Assembly: GCA_028023455.1 (NCBI GenBank)
Contig: JAQFVV010000230.1
Location: 1,242,001-1,306,000, forward strand
Length of the DNA stretch: 64,000 nt
Reading direction: 5' to 3'
Source of the DNA: Epiperipatus broadwayi
Lineage: Eukaryota; Onychophora; Udeonychophora; Euonychophora; Peripatidae
Below, one piece after another: positions 1 to 10,399 of this stretch. Below the pieces are notes generated by a model. That model ran no database searches. It worked only from the letters and a program-made list of their open reading frames with translations, and had not been told where the DNA came from. The position numbers and the translations under genes are program-made. Numbering within the stretch: position 1 is the stretch's first letter; each line of letters starts with the position of its first letter.

Positions 1-1109
1 CATTCATTGGTAGTTTTATAACTTATTTGTTTAGATTTTTTTTTCATAGCAACATTTATCAGCTTTTTAATTCTGATTTTAAAATAACTACATGACTCTA
101 TCACATAATTCCAACTTATGCATTGCTGCTTGAGCAGCATGCTCTATTGGTCACTGCAGCTATTCTTTGTAAAGTTTTAATAACTAATCAATGCCAGTTA
201 ATACTTCTTAATAAGTCCCTATCTGATTGCTGTCTGATCCAATATCTAAATCTTTTTGTTGATGAAAGCTATAAATCCAAAACTGATCTGGTGATATTGG
301 ATGGGACAACATTTGATAAGAATTTATTAAACATTATCTCTTGGCATCTATGAGTTTCTAAAGCTTACTTTAGGTATCATAGATATGGTGAAAAAAAGAA
401 TATGATGTTGATTCCACAATATATAAGCTGAAACCATGTGATATTTTATTACTCTCATACTAATCATGGGCTTAAGATAAAAGTTCATGTAGTTATCAAA
501 AAACTAGAGACATTATAATATATAGATATTGAACTGGTTTTAGATCTATATAACTATACAGTCAATTTGGCTTGAATTGAAAACATTTGTTGTTCAGTTT
601 GATGGATAGTTTGATATTAAATCAGAGAAATAAATGATAGCTACTAGAAAGAATGTGCATTAGATTCCAAAAGTTTATATGCACTAACATAAGATCCAAA
701 ACTTTTTACAGATGAAAGCAATAAACTAGAAATTAATCTAGGTGTACTGGATAAGATAGCACTGGGTAATGATTTATTATTACTATTATCTGGTATGTAT
801 TAATTATTAAAGTGTCCACCAGATGGCACAGCTGTAATGAAAGAAGAATGTGCTTCTAGTAATTCTGATTTTCAAGATTCTGGTTAAAATTATTATATGT
901 AAGCAGAAGAATAATTAAAAAAATAGCATATTATATTTCCACTGTTAAAATTTTGAATATATATTTATCTTCATTATGAAGGCCTTAATTTAGTGGAAAA
1001 AACTGTTTGATGTATAATTTGTTCAGAGTAGAAGCTTCATCATTGCAGATCTATCTGTAATAGAAAAATAAACCCAGGTGAATTTGAAAAAAATAGGTTG
1101 CATAATAAT
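1..1109. other. Unclassified degraded repeat-like DNA
   Basis: No gene is supported here. The open frame at 123-353 has no recognisable domain. Two stretches, about 250-345 and 690-785, can be aligned loosely and conceptually translate to similar strings beginning DES, so this may be a degraded duplicated retroelement segment. I could not assign it to a family. Confidence 0.3.
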
Positions 1110-1340
1110 AACAAAAGAAGTTACACAAGTCTTAATTGAAATAAAAAATGCAAAAAAGTAATAAGATTCCAATTGAGTTATTAAAAGCTTTGATGGAAAA
1201 GAATTTGTAAAAATTAATTAATGCTTGTAATGAAATCTATGATTTTCAAAAGTGACATTAGATTTTCTTTCATGTATATATCTCCATAGAAACCAAAGTA
1301 TTACCACAACAAGATTAATCTATGATTTTATTGAGACTCT
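1110..1340 (+). pseudogene. Degraded non-LTR reverse transcriptase fragment
   Basis: Conceptual translation across one frameshift reads KNAK, then NKIPIELLKALMEKNL, then a short CNEIYD-like segment. This resembles the start of many LINE reverse transcriptases (KAPG-DGIP-ELLKA, followed by a C-IYE motif). Stops interrupt every frame and the downstream catalytic motifs are not visible. It is probably an old LINE copy and may belong to the same clade as the endonuclease relic at 7.84-8.56 kb, but nothing links them directly. Confidence 0.4.
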
Positions 1341-1727
1341 TGAACATTTGACTTTTAATATCCCTGTGTAGTTTGATGCAGTTTTAGAGTGATGGATTTG
1401 AGAAGTGAAAGTACATAGATCATAGCTCAATTCATGAGTAACAAATCATGTTTTATATTTTCAAAACATTTTGTGTATTCTTATTGGAAGAACAGTTTGA
1501 ATTTTTTAAATGAGCAAAGACTAAAAATGCAATCGAAATAATATGAGCTGTTAGAAGAAGAGAGGTTAATATGTGTTTGTTTGATTTGTTATTAAAAAGT
1601 AGGATGATAGATTTAAGAAGTGAAGGTACATAGATAATAGCTCAATTCATGAGTAACAAATCATTTCATTATGTAAAAAATAGAGTCATAGATCACATGA
1701 CCCCATTCTCTTAAGCTTGTAAGATAT

Positions 1728-1963
1728 AAACAATAAGCATTGCCCATTACTCAACAAGCTTTGTGATAAATGCTTAGCCAGAGAAAGCATTTAAAATATC
1801 TCTGTCAGGAAAACCCCCCCCCCCAACCTCTGACTATGGTTTTGTGCTTTGGCACTCATCAGAGCAGCACTAGGGTAGCTACAGACACTAGATATTTTAA
1901 ATGATTTCTCTGGCTAAGCATTTATCACAAAGCTTGTTGAGAAATTGGCAATGCTCATTGTTT
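1728..1963. repeat. Foldback element with ~76-bp arms (hammerhead relic in loop)
   Basis: The left arm (about 1728-1804) is the reverse complement of the right arm (about 1888-1963) with only a few mismatches. Both arms contain CAACAAGCTTTGTGATAAAT. The unpaired centre holds a C-homopolymer and a hammerhead-like core on the minus strand (annotated separately). The element around 38929-39110 has similar arms containing AACAAGCTTTG, so the two may be related. No coding sequence is present. Confidence 0.75.
1825..1885 (-). ncRNA. Hammerhead ribozyme relic (type I), G12 lost
   Basis: Read on the minus strand, CTGATGA (1862-1856) is followed immediately by a perfect 4-bp stem II: GTGC, loop CAAA, GCAC (1855-1844). 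Next comes AAAAC (1843-1839) where GAAAC is expected, then CATA and GTC. The last part gives a two-pair stem III (AC with GT) and a GUC cleavage triplet. The essential G of GAAA is replaced by A, so cleavage should be lost. Stem I is only partly complementary. The fit of stem II directly against the core makes chance unlikely; activity is not expected. Confidence 0.6.
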
Positions 1964-2521
1964 ATTTGATTATATGTTTTATATTTTCCAAAACATTGTG
2001 TATTCCTGTTGGAAAAACAGTTTGATTTGATTTAAAAAAAGCATATAAAGTACATTTTTAGGATGTGTTGAACTATTCACTCATTTTATATACTCATACA
2101 ATGGTGTGATTTTACAATTGTGGTCCATATAATATTGCATCCAGCAAGCTGAAAAATGTATTGATCGGTTTTATGATCTTGCTATTGTATTTTTAAAATT
2201 TTATAAAGCATCCTTAAATGAAAATTTTTATTGTTTTTATATTGATCAGTGTCCAAGTTTTACTTCCATACAATAAATTATATAAAACAACAGCTCTGTA
2301 TACAACTAACTTAGTTGCTGTACTTATTTTGCTGTGATGAAATGCTCTATCTTTTAACTTAAACAGCAGCACAGCATAGTCTGTGTTAAGATAACCATAT
2401 ATAAACTATAAAGTATTGCTTATATCAACAAAATATTTTTATAGATCAGCAATTAAAACAATAAATTAAAGCTGTACTTAAATACTGGTTTATTTCCACC
2501 ATCTAATGTTAAATATTAAAA

Positions 2522-2932
2522 GTCTTTAGAAAAGCTTCATTTTATTTAAATTTTCAAATTACATTCAATTGTTAATAATAGCACACAAGTTAGTATATGC
2601 ACAAAGTTTTGGGAGGTATTCTTTTCCTCTCTTCTTCAGTTGTTGCTGGCCTGACCAGTGACATTACTAGCATAGGATTTGAACTTACATTCTTGAATAT
2701 GGTTAGTATATGCACAAAGTTTCAGGAGATATTCTTCTCCTCTCTTCTTCAGTTCTTGCTGGCCTGACAATAACATTACTAACATACGATTTGAACTTGG
2801 ACCCTTAGATTCTTGAATATTGAATTTTAAGATAACCCTCTAATCAAATGAGCCAATACCTCTTGAAATGTTACTAATACTAACAGTTGAAAGTAATTTG
2901 AAAATTTAAATAAAATTTAAGTTTTTCTAAAG
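2522..2932 (-). repeat. SINE-like foldback element, tRNA-like head and duplicated tail (family F3)
   Basis: Terminal arms at 2522-2562 and 2892-2932 are inverted copies (TCTTTAGAAAA near the ends). On the minus strand the order is: a tRNA-like A-box region (GGCTCATTTGATTAGAG, near 2850), a B-box-like AGTTCAAATC near 2790, the motif CTGAAGAAGAG with a GAGGAG/CTCCT hairpin and GAAAC (2752-2719), then a second partial head and tail (2700-2590) as a tandem repeat of about 105-115 bp. The same head and tail order occurs on the plus strand inside the Penelope-like structure at 49.2-50.2 kb, so this is one dispersed family. Confidence 0.6.
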
Positions 2933-2939
2933 ACATTCA

Positions 2940-4110
2940 ATACTCAATATTAGATGATGAGATAGTCCAATGTATAAATACAGCTAAAATACCATCATCA
3001 CAAATCTTTAGGAAAGCAACAAATTAAAACAATACTTTGTAATTTTGTCTTGATCATAAAAGTTTTCGAATAGAACAGTAGTCTATTTGGATTTAAAAAT
3101 TATCGAGTACTCTTCACTAAACAATCTTAGATAAATAATTGGGTGGGTGACTGTTTTAATCCTGGTTGAGACATTTTCAACTATTTGAAAAAGCTTTAAG
3201 CTTCAATTCAACTTGAACCCAAAGTCAACCTTATGGCAGGTATATACGCTAAGCGCTACAGTATAAAGATGTTTAATTTGTATATACGTTATAAGATTAT
3301 TTTAAAAATTGCATTATAGTTAATATTTCCATAATGTTGGTGGAGTGTGGTTTTTTTAAGAATGTGTGTTTGCTTTGATTAGTCATCTCATACAATTGTA
3401 GGTGTTTTTTAAAAATACTTTTCAAGAATTTTTATTGAATCGAGATTGAATTTTTTATAGTTAAGAGGGGGGGGGGATGTTGTAAAGCATAGTGTTAATA
3501 TAAAATCTGTCAGTTGTTAAACCTGAACATCTGTGTGACATTTTAGTTTTAATTAAGGTTTTTCAAAACAGTGTTGGGGTGTCGGCGTTACACAGATCTG
3601 GTAGGAGTAGCTTTGATTAGAAGCACATCAAACGTTTTCTAGGAAAAAAATTACCTGGGAGATTGTAATGTAAATATGTTTGTCATTTCCTGTCAAATAT
3701 GTTTTTAATTTGTTTTTATTACATTGTTAATAATTCGGCTGACTTATTAAATAAATTTTTTTTATTTTCGGTCAATAATAGATTAAAGGTCGCTTCAGGA
3801 TTAATCCTGCGTGGTCTTTTGCAATGATAGAATTTCAGACTCTGGAGCAAAATGGTCCATAAATCGATTCTAGTTTTGGACTTACCGCTACTCGCACTTC
3901 TTTTGAATTCTCAAACAATAAAGTTATTTGTATATATATACTCAAGGCTTAATGTGTTGTTTGCATCTACAACATAGTAAGTCGATATAGTGATTAGTAA
4001 AATAATTTTCTAAGTTTGAACTCAGATCACCAGTGAAGCAAAACATTGATATATTAAAAAAAAATTCAGATAGTCAGCCAAAAGCTAGAATTAGTAGTCA
4101 TATAATCATT
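2940..4110. other. No gene seen; AT-rich unique-looking DNA
   Basis: No domain-bearing open frame. A short stretch near 3826-3920 (ACTCTGGAG, GGTCCATA, CAATAAAGTTA) resembles segments near 25030-25110 and 39530-39620, so part of a dispersed repeat may be here. A poly-G run lies near 3466. Confidence 0.4.
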
Positions 4111-4114
4111 ATAG

Positions 4115-4470
4115 TTTTTAAATTTTATCCATCTACTGCAGGATGATCTCTCCAACTTTAATCCAGTGTCTCTAATCTATAGCTACTCTTCTCCACATCA
4201 TTCTAGCTAATTTCCTTATTTTATCCATATATTTTTTATATGGTTTCTTTCTAGATATTTTATAATAATAATCTTAGATTCCGGTTTAAAGTTTCACGGT
4301 GTATTGATTTTTCTTCTAGCAAGATGCCAAGCTCGTTTCGGAATCTGCTCTTCCAATAATGTCAATGGTATATGTTTATTCTCTCACCCATATATTTGCC
4401 TTCGAATCCTTCCTTATTATTCCCAACTTACATTTCTCATACTTTAGAATATAGTCTAAAGACTTTTGTT
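4115..4470 (-). mobile_element. RTE retrotransposon, 5'-truncated 3' end
   Basis: On the minus strand this matches the 3' end of the full-length RTE copy at 44.9-48.2 kb. Shared landmarks in plus-strand text are CTGCAGGATGA, TCTCCAA-TTTAATCCA, CTTCTCCACATCA and the TGGT-TCTTTCTA block. Only the C-terminal coding tail and 3' UTR remain, with several indels. Severe 5' truncation is normal for target-primed reverse transcription. Confidence 0.7.
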
Positions 4471-4536
4471 AGATGTTCTTTAAGTTTCACTTGTAAGAAC
4501 CATAAAACATGTCTTAGAAGACTTACTTTCAGATAT

Positions 4537-4689
4537 CATTAAGCATCACATGATCACCATCTCTTATACTAGCACATAATTGTTTATAAACAAGGCAAAA
4601 CTCTCCATACAGTAATGCCACCCTGTGGCATCCATTGATTACTCTGGTTGGCACAGGGTGGCACTACTATATGGAGAGTTTTGCCTTGT
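4537..4689. mobile_element. F1 foldback retroposon, internally deleted, with TSD
   Basis: The element begins with AAGCATCACATGATCACC and carries an inner inverted repeat: arms at about 4587-4626 and 4652-4691, both with GGCAAAACTCTCCATA or its complement. It is flanked by TTACTTTCAGATAT (4523-4536) and TTACTTTTAGATAT (4690-4703), a 14-bp target-site duplication with one mismatch. The hammerhead-bearing centre present in longer F1 copies is missing. Confidence 0.75.
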
Positions 4690-4709
4690 TTACTTTTAGA
4701 TATGTGGTC

Positions 4710-7700
4710 ATCACCATTTTTTAAATATTGTCCAATTTCTAAGTTTAGTTTCTGTTTCTGATTCATAGTTCACATCTTTCCAACAAACTTTTTCATCTGA
4801 TGCCTTCATCACATATTGTTGGTTGTTTTCTAGGCCATTAACTTAAAGTTATTTAAGCAATATGGTTATCTTTTTTCACTTAATAATTTTTATGGAGTAT
4901 TCTGAAATTTTAAAATGTGTCAGAGGAAGAGCTAAAGGCTCCTAAACTGGCCAAAGGCAATTTAATTGACTATATGTTACTGGACAAAAATTTTAGAAAA
5001 CACGGCTTGGAGGAAAAAGTAAAAGAAAATACATTTTATATATCAGGAAGTAAAAAATCGGAAACAAATAAAAGTCTTATTTTATGTACACGCATACACA
5101 CAATGTTTTTTAATATCAATCATTTGTTTTTTATTTACTTTAATTAATTTTTTTAACAATCATTTTCTTTTGATCTTGTCATCTGATGCATGTGTTTAGC
5201 CACGAGGTATATAGAAGTACCAGGGCAATCAAGATTAATGTCATGTTGCAATATACATGACATATTATTTGTAGCAGCGACAGACAGATAAATTTTGACA
5301 ATCGGTTTTCGCTCTGGCATGTAATTAAATTTAAATTATAAATATTTTTTTTAGAAAATAAGTTATCAAAAATTGAAACGTTTAAATTATTCTTAAATAC
5401 TGGTTATAAAGCTTCAAATTTGCATCAATGTGTGAGGTTTATATATTTGTTTAATATATATATTTAAATTTTTTTTCTTGAAGGTAAGTGAAGATAATAC
5501 TACGAGAGATAATATTTTATCATCATTGGTTACTGTTTGCCATTATTTTTTAATATTGTTTGAAAATATTAGTTGAGCAATAATTTTATACTTTAAAAAA
5601 AAAATACAAATTAAGTTAAAGGTGAGAGAAAAAAAATTAAAAGAAGGAAAATTCAACGTTATCTATTCTCAATTAGATTACGTAAACAATAATGATAAAC
5701 TCTTTAATTAAATGAAACTATTAACTGCTCAATCTGCCACTAGAGCATTTGAATATCAGGTGACCTCTTGAACGGTTAACTCTTAATATTACTACTTTTA
5801 CAATCAATATATTTTAAATAGAATTAACACAACAATGTCAGCACATATATAATATCAACAATGTTTATTATGAATTTTTTAAAAAAGATTGTATTTTAAC
5901 CACAAAATTTTATGTGCACTCATAAAAAATAAAATTTGCTATTAGCTAGTGATGTGTAATGAACACAAAATATTTAAATTAACAAACGTAATGGTCTTTT
6001 AAAAATTCTAAATATTGCAATGTATTCTACCTACGATAGGTTCATGGCATAGTAATTCAAGTTAATAGCTTTCAAAAAAAAAAAAATAATAACCATGACA
6101 ATATTCAAAGAAACTTCGATCCAGTTTTCATCCATGACTCCAAGTTCACTTTACCTTATCTTAAATTGAATTCCAAGAGATTATAAAAGAATTTAAAAGA
6201 TACCACATATGAGATGAATGTATTAGATGAAAAAATTATTGGAATGTGAAGAACTATGAATTAGGAATACAAAAATTCAACCTACAAGACCCATAATTTG
6301 GAATTTAAATCAAATGTTGAAAATTTTTAAAAGTTCCAAATAGGTTTAGAGTTTTGTTTCAGATATCTACTCTATAATTAAATTAATTGTCCACCTGAAA
6401 TTGGTTAGAAAATGGATATGTAGCCATTCAAAAGTGACTGGCAAATGGTTATTTAACCATTCTTTAAATAGAGAATTGAGCAAAGATAAAAAAAAAAATT
6501 GAAAATCTCACATTGGACATTTGGAAAGTCTAGCCATTTTTTTTCCCACTGTCTTTGTTCTACTGTGGGCTATTTAGAAGTGTATTGTGTTCCATTTTAT
6601 GTAGAAAAAGATATTCAGTGCTATATCTTTGTATTCAGAATTTCAATTGTATTCTCATGAATTTGTGGAGAATCGTACACAGAATATAAATTATCCAAAT
6701 GAAATTTACGGATTCATTAAATAATAAAAATTTTCAGGATTTTTTTTTTCATAAAATTGAGTATTTTTTTCAGTTAAATGCATTTATAACTTTCAAATTA
6801 AAGTCTTTTTTAAAGAGAAATGATTAATTGCATAATCCATTAGTTGACTTTTCTTGAGCAACTGTAATTGTCAGTTAAGCGCATGGAGATGGTGAATAAG
6901 AAAAGCATAACAGTGAAACAATCTTAATGTAGTATGCTTAGCATGCTTTCAATATCTTTCTTATATCATAATTATAGCAATAGATGAGTAAATTGTTCAC
7001 AGATGGTGTAATATAAGTATCATGTAAGTTGTACACAAATAAGCTTAAATAGATATATTGAAATATATAAATTTGTCAGGTGCTGTGCTCAGGCCACTGA
7101 CATACTTCACAGGTGGCATATAGTGGACTAAAGCCAATTATAAAAAACAAAAAACAATAAACAGTGCTCCACTAAAAGCTCCTGCTGCATTGTAGGATTT
7201 GATGTTGATCATCAAAGACCTGGTACTAATTCCAATACAGTTTTTTCTGTCACCTTTTCTTCTTCAGTCAATTAAGTTATTGTGAGATCTAGTCATCATG
7301 AATCTCTTATACAATCAAGTTTCTTTTTTATAATAACTGTGACCATGGGATTGTATATTTGTGCAACAGTATTTCCATTCTTTAACTATATGCATAACAT
7401 TTGTGACTTTAATATCCCTCCCTCTTTTAAAACTCAAAGCAATGACTAGGACAGACTTAATAAGCTGGCTTTTCTTAATAGCAATCTTTGTTTGAGACAA
7501 TACAATAACTTATGAGTTGGTTTGGAATTGGATTTAAGCGAGAGCAATTTTAGCTGGGCCAAAGGTCTATATTAAAGCAAATCTCCGAATGCATGCCAAC
7601 TCCATTTAGGAATTCCCCTGTGTACCATGGAAGTGAAAGGGCTTTAAAAATGTGATCTAAAATAGTCTGTCTTACACAATCTGGCTATGTTGTCATGCTC

Positions 7701-7840
7701 CATGGATTGCACATTTAGAAGCAATAGAAATAACAATTGTAATACTAATATCAGTAGTAGCAGGAAAGCAAACAGCAATGGCAGTACTAAAGATATAAAT
7801 ATCATAAATCTATTTTCTTTTAAATATAGGTACATGGAAT
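4710..7840. other. Long AT-rich stretch without recognised genes
   Basis: No domain is recognisable in any frame. The only stretch with coding-like composition is 4917-5052, which reads SEEELKAPKLAKGNLID and onward before base composition reverts to AT-rich; it is discussed as a possible exon but not called as a gene. Poly-A/T tracts are frequent. Confidence 0.4.
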
Positions 7841-7841
7841 T

Positions 7842-8560
7842 TGAAAACCTTACTTGATATAAACTTTTGAAGACCCGAAGGGAGAACTACATTTGTGGCT
7901 ATGGAACTATCAAGATTTAAGTTTGATATAGGTTGTCTTAGCAAAACTCATCTCTCAGAGGAATGTTTAGAACAACAGATGGATGGAGTACAGGTTTTTT
8001 TGGAAAGGCGGGACTCTCAACGAAACAGAATGTATGGTGTTGTATTTGTTGTAAAATCTAATTTAGGTATTTTCTATTATTGGAATTGCTCATTGTATCA
8101 ATGAAGCTGATGATCTTAAAACTGGCCTCACATAATGGTACTAGAGCTCATATTATCAGTGCCTATGCTCCAACCTTAGATTCAAAGAAAGGAAGCTTTT
8201 ATTCTTTGTTGGACAGCATTATTACAATACAATTAAAAGATCAAATTCTTCTTCTTGGTAACTTTAATGCTCATGTTGGTCCAAATGGTAGATTTTGACC
8301 AAAGTCATGAAAATAATGGTATTAGGGCTGTAAATTTAAATGGTTTATTTGGTTTATGCACAACACATGGATTGACTATCACAAACACTTTGTTCAGGCA
8401 GACAAACCAATACAAATAAATATAGATGCATCCATGTTCAAAACAATGGCATTTAATAAATCACATTTTTGATAGGAGTTTGAATACAAAAGAAATTCAC
8501 ATTACAAGAGCAGTTCTAGCCTAGATTGTTAGACAGATCATAGATTAGCACATTTCAATT
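7842..8560 (+). pseudogene. AP-endonuclease domain relic of a non-LTR retrotransposon
   Basis: Translation across two frames gives the order of an APE-type endonuclease: GTWNLKTLLD near 7843, then FDIGCLSKTHLSEE, YGVVFVVKS, SAYAPTLDSKKGSFY, and LLLGNFNAHVG (8252-8284). Downstream in broken frames come NGLFGLCTTHGLTITNTLF, a W/M-HP segment and a degraded RQIID where DHR is expected. The family normally has E in S-ET (here SKTH), D in GDFN (here GNFN) and DHR, so catalytic positions are lost as well as the frame. The lineage differs from the RTE copies in this window. No reverse transcriptase follows it. Confidence 0.8.
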
Positions 8561-8997
8561 AATATCCATTCTTTAGAATTTACTATTCATACTGTAACAG
8601 TAAGAATTTCTACTGTATGGGTTTATATTTATATTAGACAGGTTTGAATTCACCATCTGGATATATAAGATATACACTAAGATACAATAATCTATTCAAT
8701 ATATGTCATATTCTAAATTTGGTTCAAATATATAATAAGTTCAATGGTTAATAAAATTCATATATGTAATAATATTAATCAATGTAATGATGATGATTTA
8801 TAATTTAAAAATACAAGTACTCCCAAAAATATTTGTCAGTTTCAATAAAAAGAAACTCAAAGACACCAAACCTCCTAAAAGGAAAGTTTACTTTTGGAAA
8901 GATTTTTTAATAGAAATAATCATCATCCATTATTAACACAATCCCAGCATGTCCCCCGGTATATTTCATGATTTCTCAGGTTGTGGATATTAACTAG

Positions 8998-9412
8998 TAT
9001 ATGTGTTTGAAAAGGAAGGTTTTTAATAAATGTGTTTTGTCAGTTCTTACTTATGTATCTGAGACTTGGACACTTAATAGAAGAGCAATATAGAGACTTC
9101 AGACCACTCAAAGAAGTATGGAAAGATGCATGTTAGGAGTAACAAGAAGAGATCAAAAATGCAATACATGGGTAAGAGAACAAACAGGTATTACTGACCT
9201 CATTGAAAAAATTAAAAAACTGAAGTGGAGTTGGGATGGACATATTGCTAGAAGAGATGATAATAGATGGACATTTGAAATCTTAGATTGAATTCCGAGA
9301 GATTAATGGATGAAATAAGAAAGTGTGCAGGTGTGATGTGAAGAAGAGAAGCTAAAGATTGGAGAAGTGGATTGATAATGATTGTTGTTGATGATGATGA
9401 TGTGTGTAAAAA
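8998..9412 (+). mobile_element. RTE retrotransposon, 5'-truncated 3' end
   Basis: It begins in the conserved segment TGTGTTTGAAAAGGAAGGTTT and continues through TCTGAGACTTGGACACTTAA, CTTCAGACCACTCA and the 3' UTR, ending in the (TGATGA) tail typical of RTE 3' ends. It matches 54.56-55.0 kb on the same strand. Stops interrupt the short coding part. Confidence 0.8.
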
Positions 9413-9530
9413 GGATATATATTTGGATTGAGTTACAAACCCGAACTAAATGGATTAATAATAATCATCATCATCATCATCCAATAATGAATAATATTTC
9501 TGAAGTAATTTAATTTTCACTACACCAATT

Positions 9531-9876
9531 TCATGCAAGGTAGGGATTGTTTCCATCTGCTTTTAACACCTTTAAACCACTAAACACCACATGATCACCA
9601 TCTCCTACTAGCACATAATTGTTGTAAACAAAAGCAAAACTCTCCATACAGTAGTGCCACCCTGTACTAACCAGAGTAATCAATAGATGCCAGAAGGCTT
9701 GTGCATAAAATCCCTATCTAGTTCCTACTCATCCAATATCCCTTGTGGAAGTTCCATATGAAATGTGCATCTTGGAGATCATAGATCTTTTTCACTTATG
9801 CTTGGTCATATGTTTATGATTACATTCCTCCACAAGGTGTTAAAAGTGGATAGAAACCAGTCTCTATCTTGTGTGA
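9531..9876. repeat. Foldback element hosting a nested F1 copy
   Basis: Arms at 9531-9572 and 9834-9876 are inverted copies (TTTTAACACCTT against AAGGTGTTAAAA). Sequence between them is dominated by an F1 copy, so the F1 element apparently entered the interior of an existing hairpin element. Confidence 0.65.
9581..9742. mobile_element. F1 foldback retroposon, partial
   Basis: It shares AAACACCACATGATCACCAT, GCAAAACTCTCCATACAGTA, GTGCCACCCTGTA, CAATAGATGCCAGAAGGC and the CCCTATCTAG-TCCTACTC block with other F1 copies. It breaks off at CATCCAATATCCC, just before the hammerhead segment. The remainder to 9833 is not clearly F1. Confidence 0.7.
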
Positions 9877-10120
9877 GCGACATAATAAAAATTACACTAT
9901 AGAAACATTATTCATATGATTGGTTTGCTTATTGATACTTTAAAAATCGTGTTTTGTGTACTGTTTTTAAGTTCTGGGTTACAAACAGAGGCAATACTGG
10001 GTATCAATGTAGAGTTTGTGAGATTTTAGGATATCTACTAATCCAGACAATCATGCAAATAATAAACTATAAATTAGGATATTGAAAAGGACATCACCTC
10101 ATACTCAGTATTTAATTTTT

Positions 10121-10392
10121 AAAACAGGCAAAATTCTTCATACAGTAGTGCCACTCAGTGCAAACCAGAGTAATTAATCGATGCTAGAAGGCTTGTGCAT
10201 AATATTCCTATCTAGTGCCTACTCATCCAATATCCCCAGACTTGTTTCTGGCTTGTGGCCTTCATCAGTGAGGAGCCTTGGATCTGAGAGAGATTACTCT
10301 GGCTTACACTGAGTGGCACTACTGTATGGAGAGTTTTGCCTGTTTTGCAATAGTTATGAGCAAGCATAAGAAATGGTGATTATGTGATGTTT
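10121..10392. mobile_element. F1 foldback retroposon with hammerhead
   Basis: It starts AAAACAGGCAAAATTC and ends GGTGATTATGTGATGTTT. Inverted segments near both ends (CATACAGTAGTGCCACTCAG and its complement) allow a long hairpin. The centre contains a minus-strand hammerhead (10227-10281). Flanking TTAATTTTTA appears on both sides but is too AT-rich and offset to be a firm target-site duplication. Confidence 0.75.
10227..10281 (-). ncRNA. Type I hammerhead ribozyme motif (F1)
   Basis: On the minus strand: stem I strand with CCAA then TCCTCA, core CTGATGA (10268-10262), stem II GGC, loop CACAA, GCC flanked by one A on each side, core GAAAC (10248-10244), AA, then GTC. AC pairs with GT as stem III, giving a GUC cleavage triplet. 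The closing strand TGGGGA pairs with TCCTCA and TTGG pairs with CCAA across a small internal loop. All invariant core bases are present. The GGC/GCC stem II differs from AGC/GCT in the 16.9-kb copy by a paired change. Confidence 0.75.
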
Positions 10393-10399
10393 AGTAGTT

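Larger units (their letters stand above)
1390..2040 (+). repeat. Diverged direct duplication split by a foldback insertion
   Basis: The segment around 1390-1520 (a motif reading AGAAGTGAAAGTACATAG, then TCATGAGTAACAAATCAT, then a run around TTTTATATTTTC and TTGGAAGAACAGTTTGA) recurs in two parts at about 1605-1670 and 1973-2030. The foldback element at 1728-1963 lies between the two parts. The simplest reading is an older direct duplication whose second copy was interrupted by the foldback element. Confidence 0.55.

Noticed and set aside
10121-10392. F1 as a classical DNA-transposon MITE
   Set aside because: Ends are only weakly inverted at the very terminus and target-site duplications are 12-14 bp with no fixed motif, which fits retroposition better.
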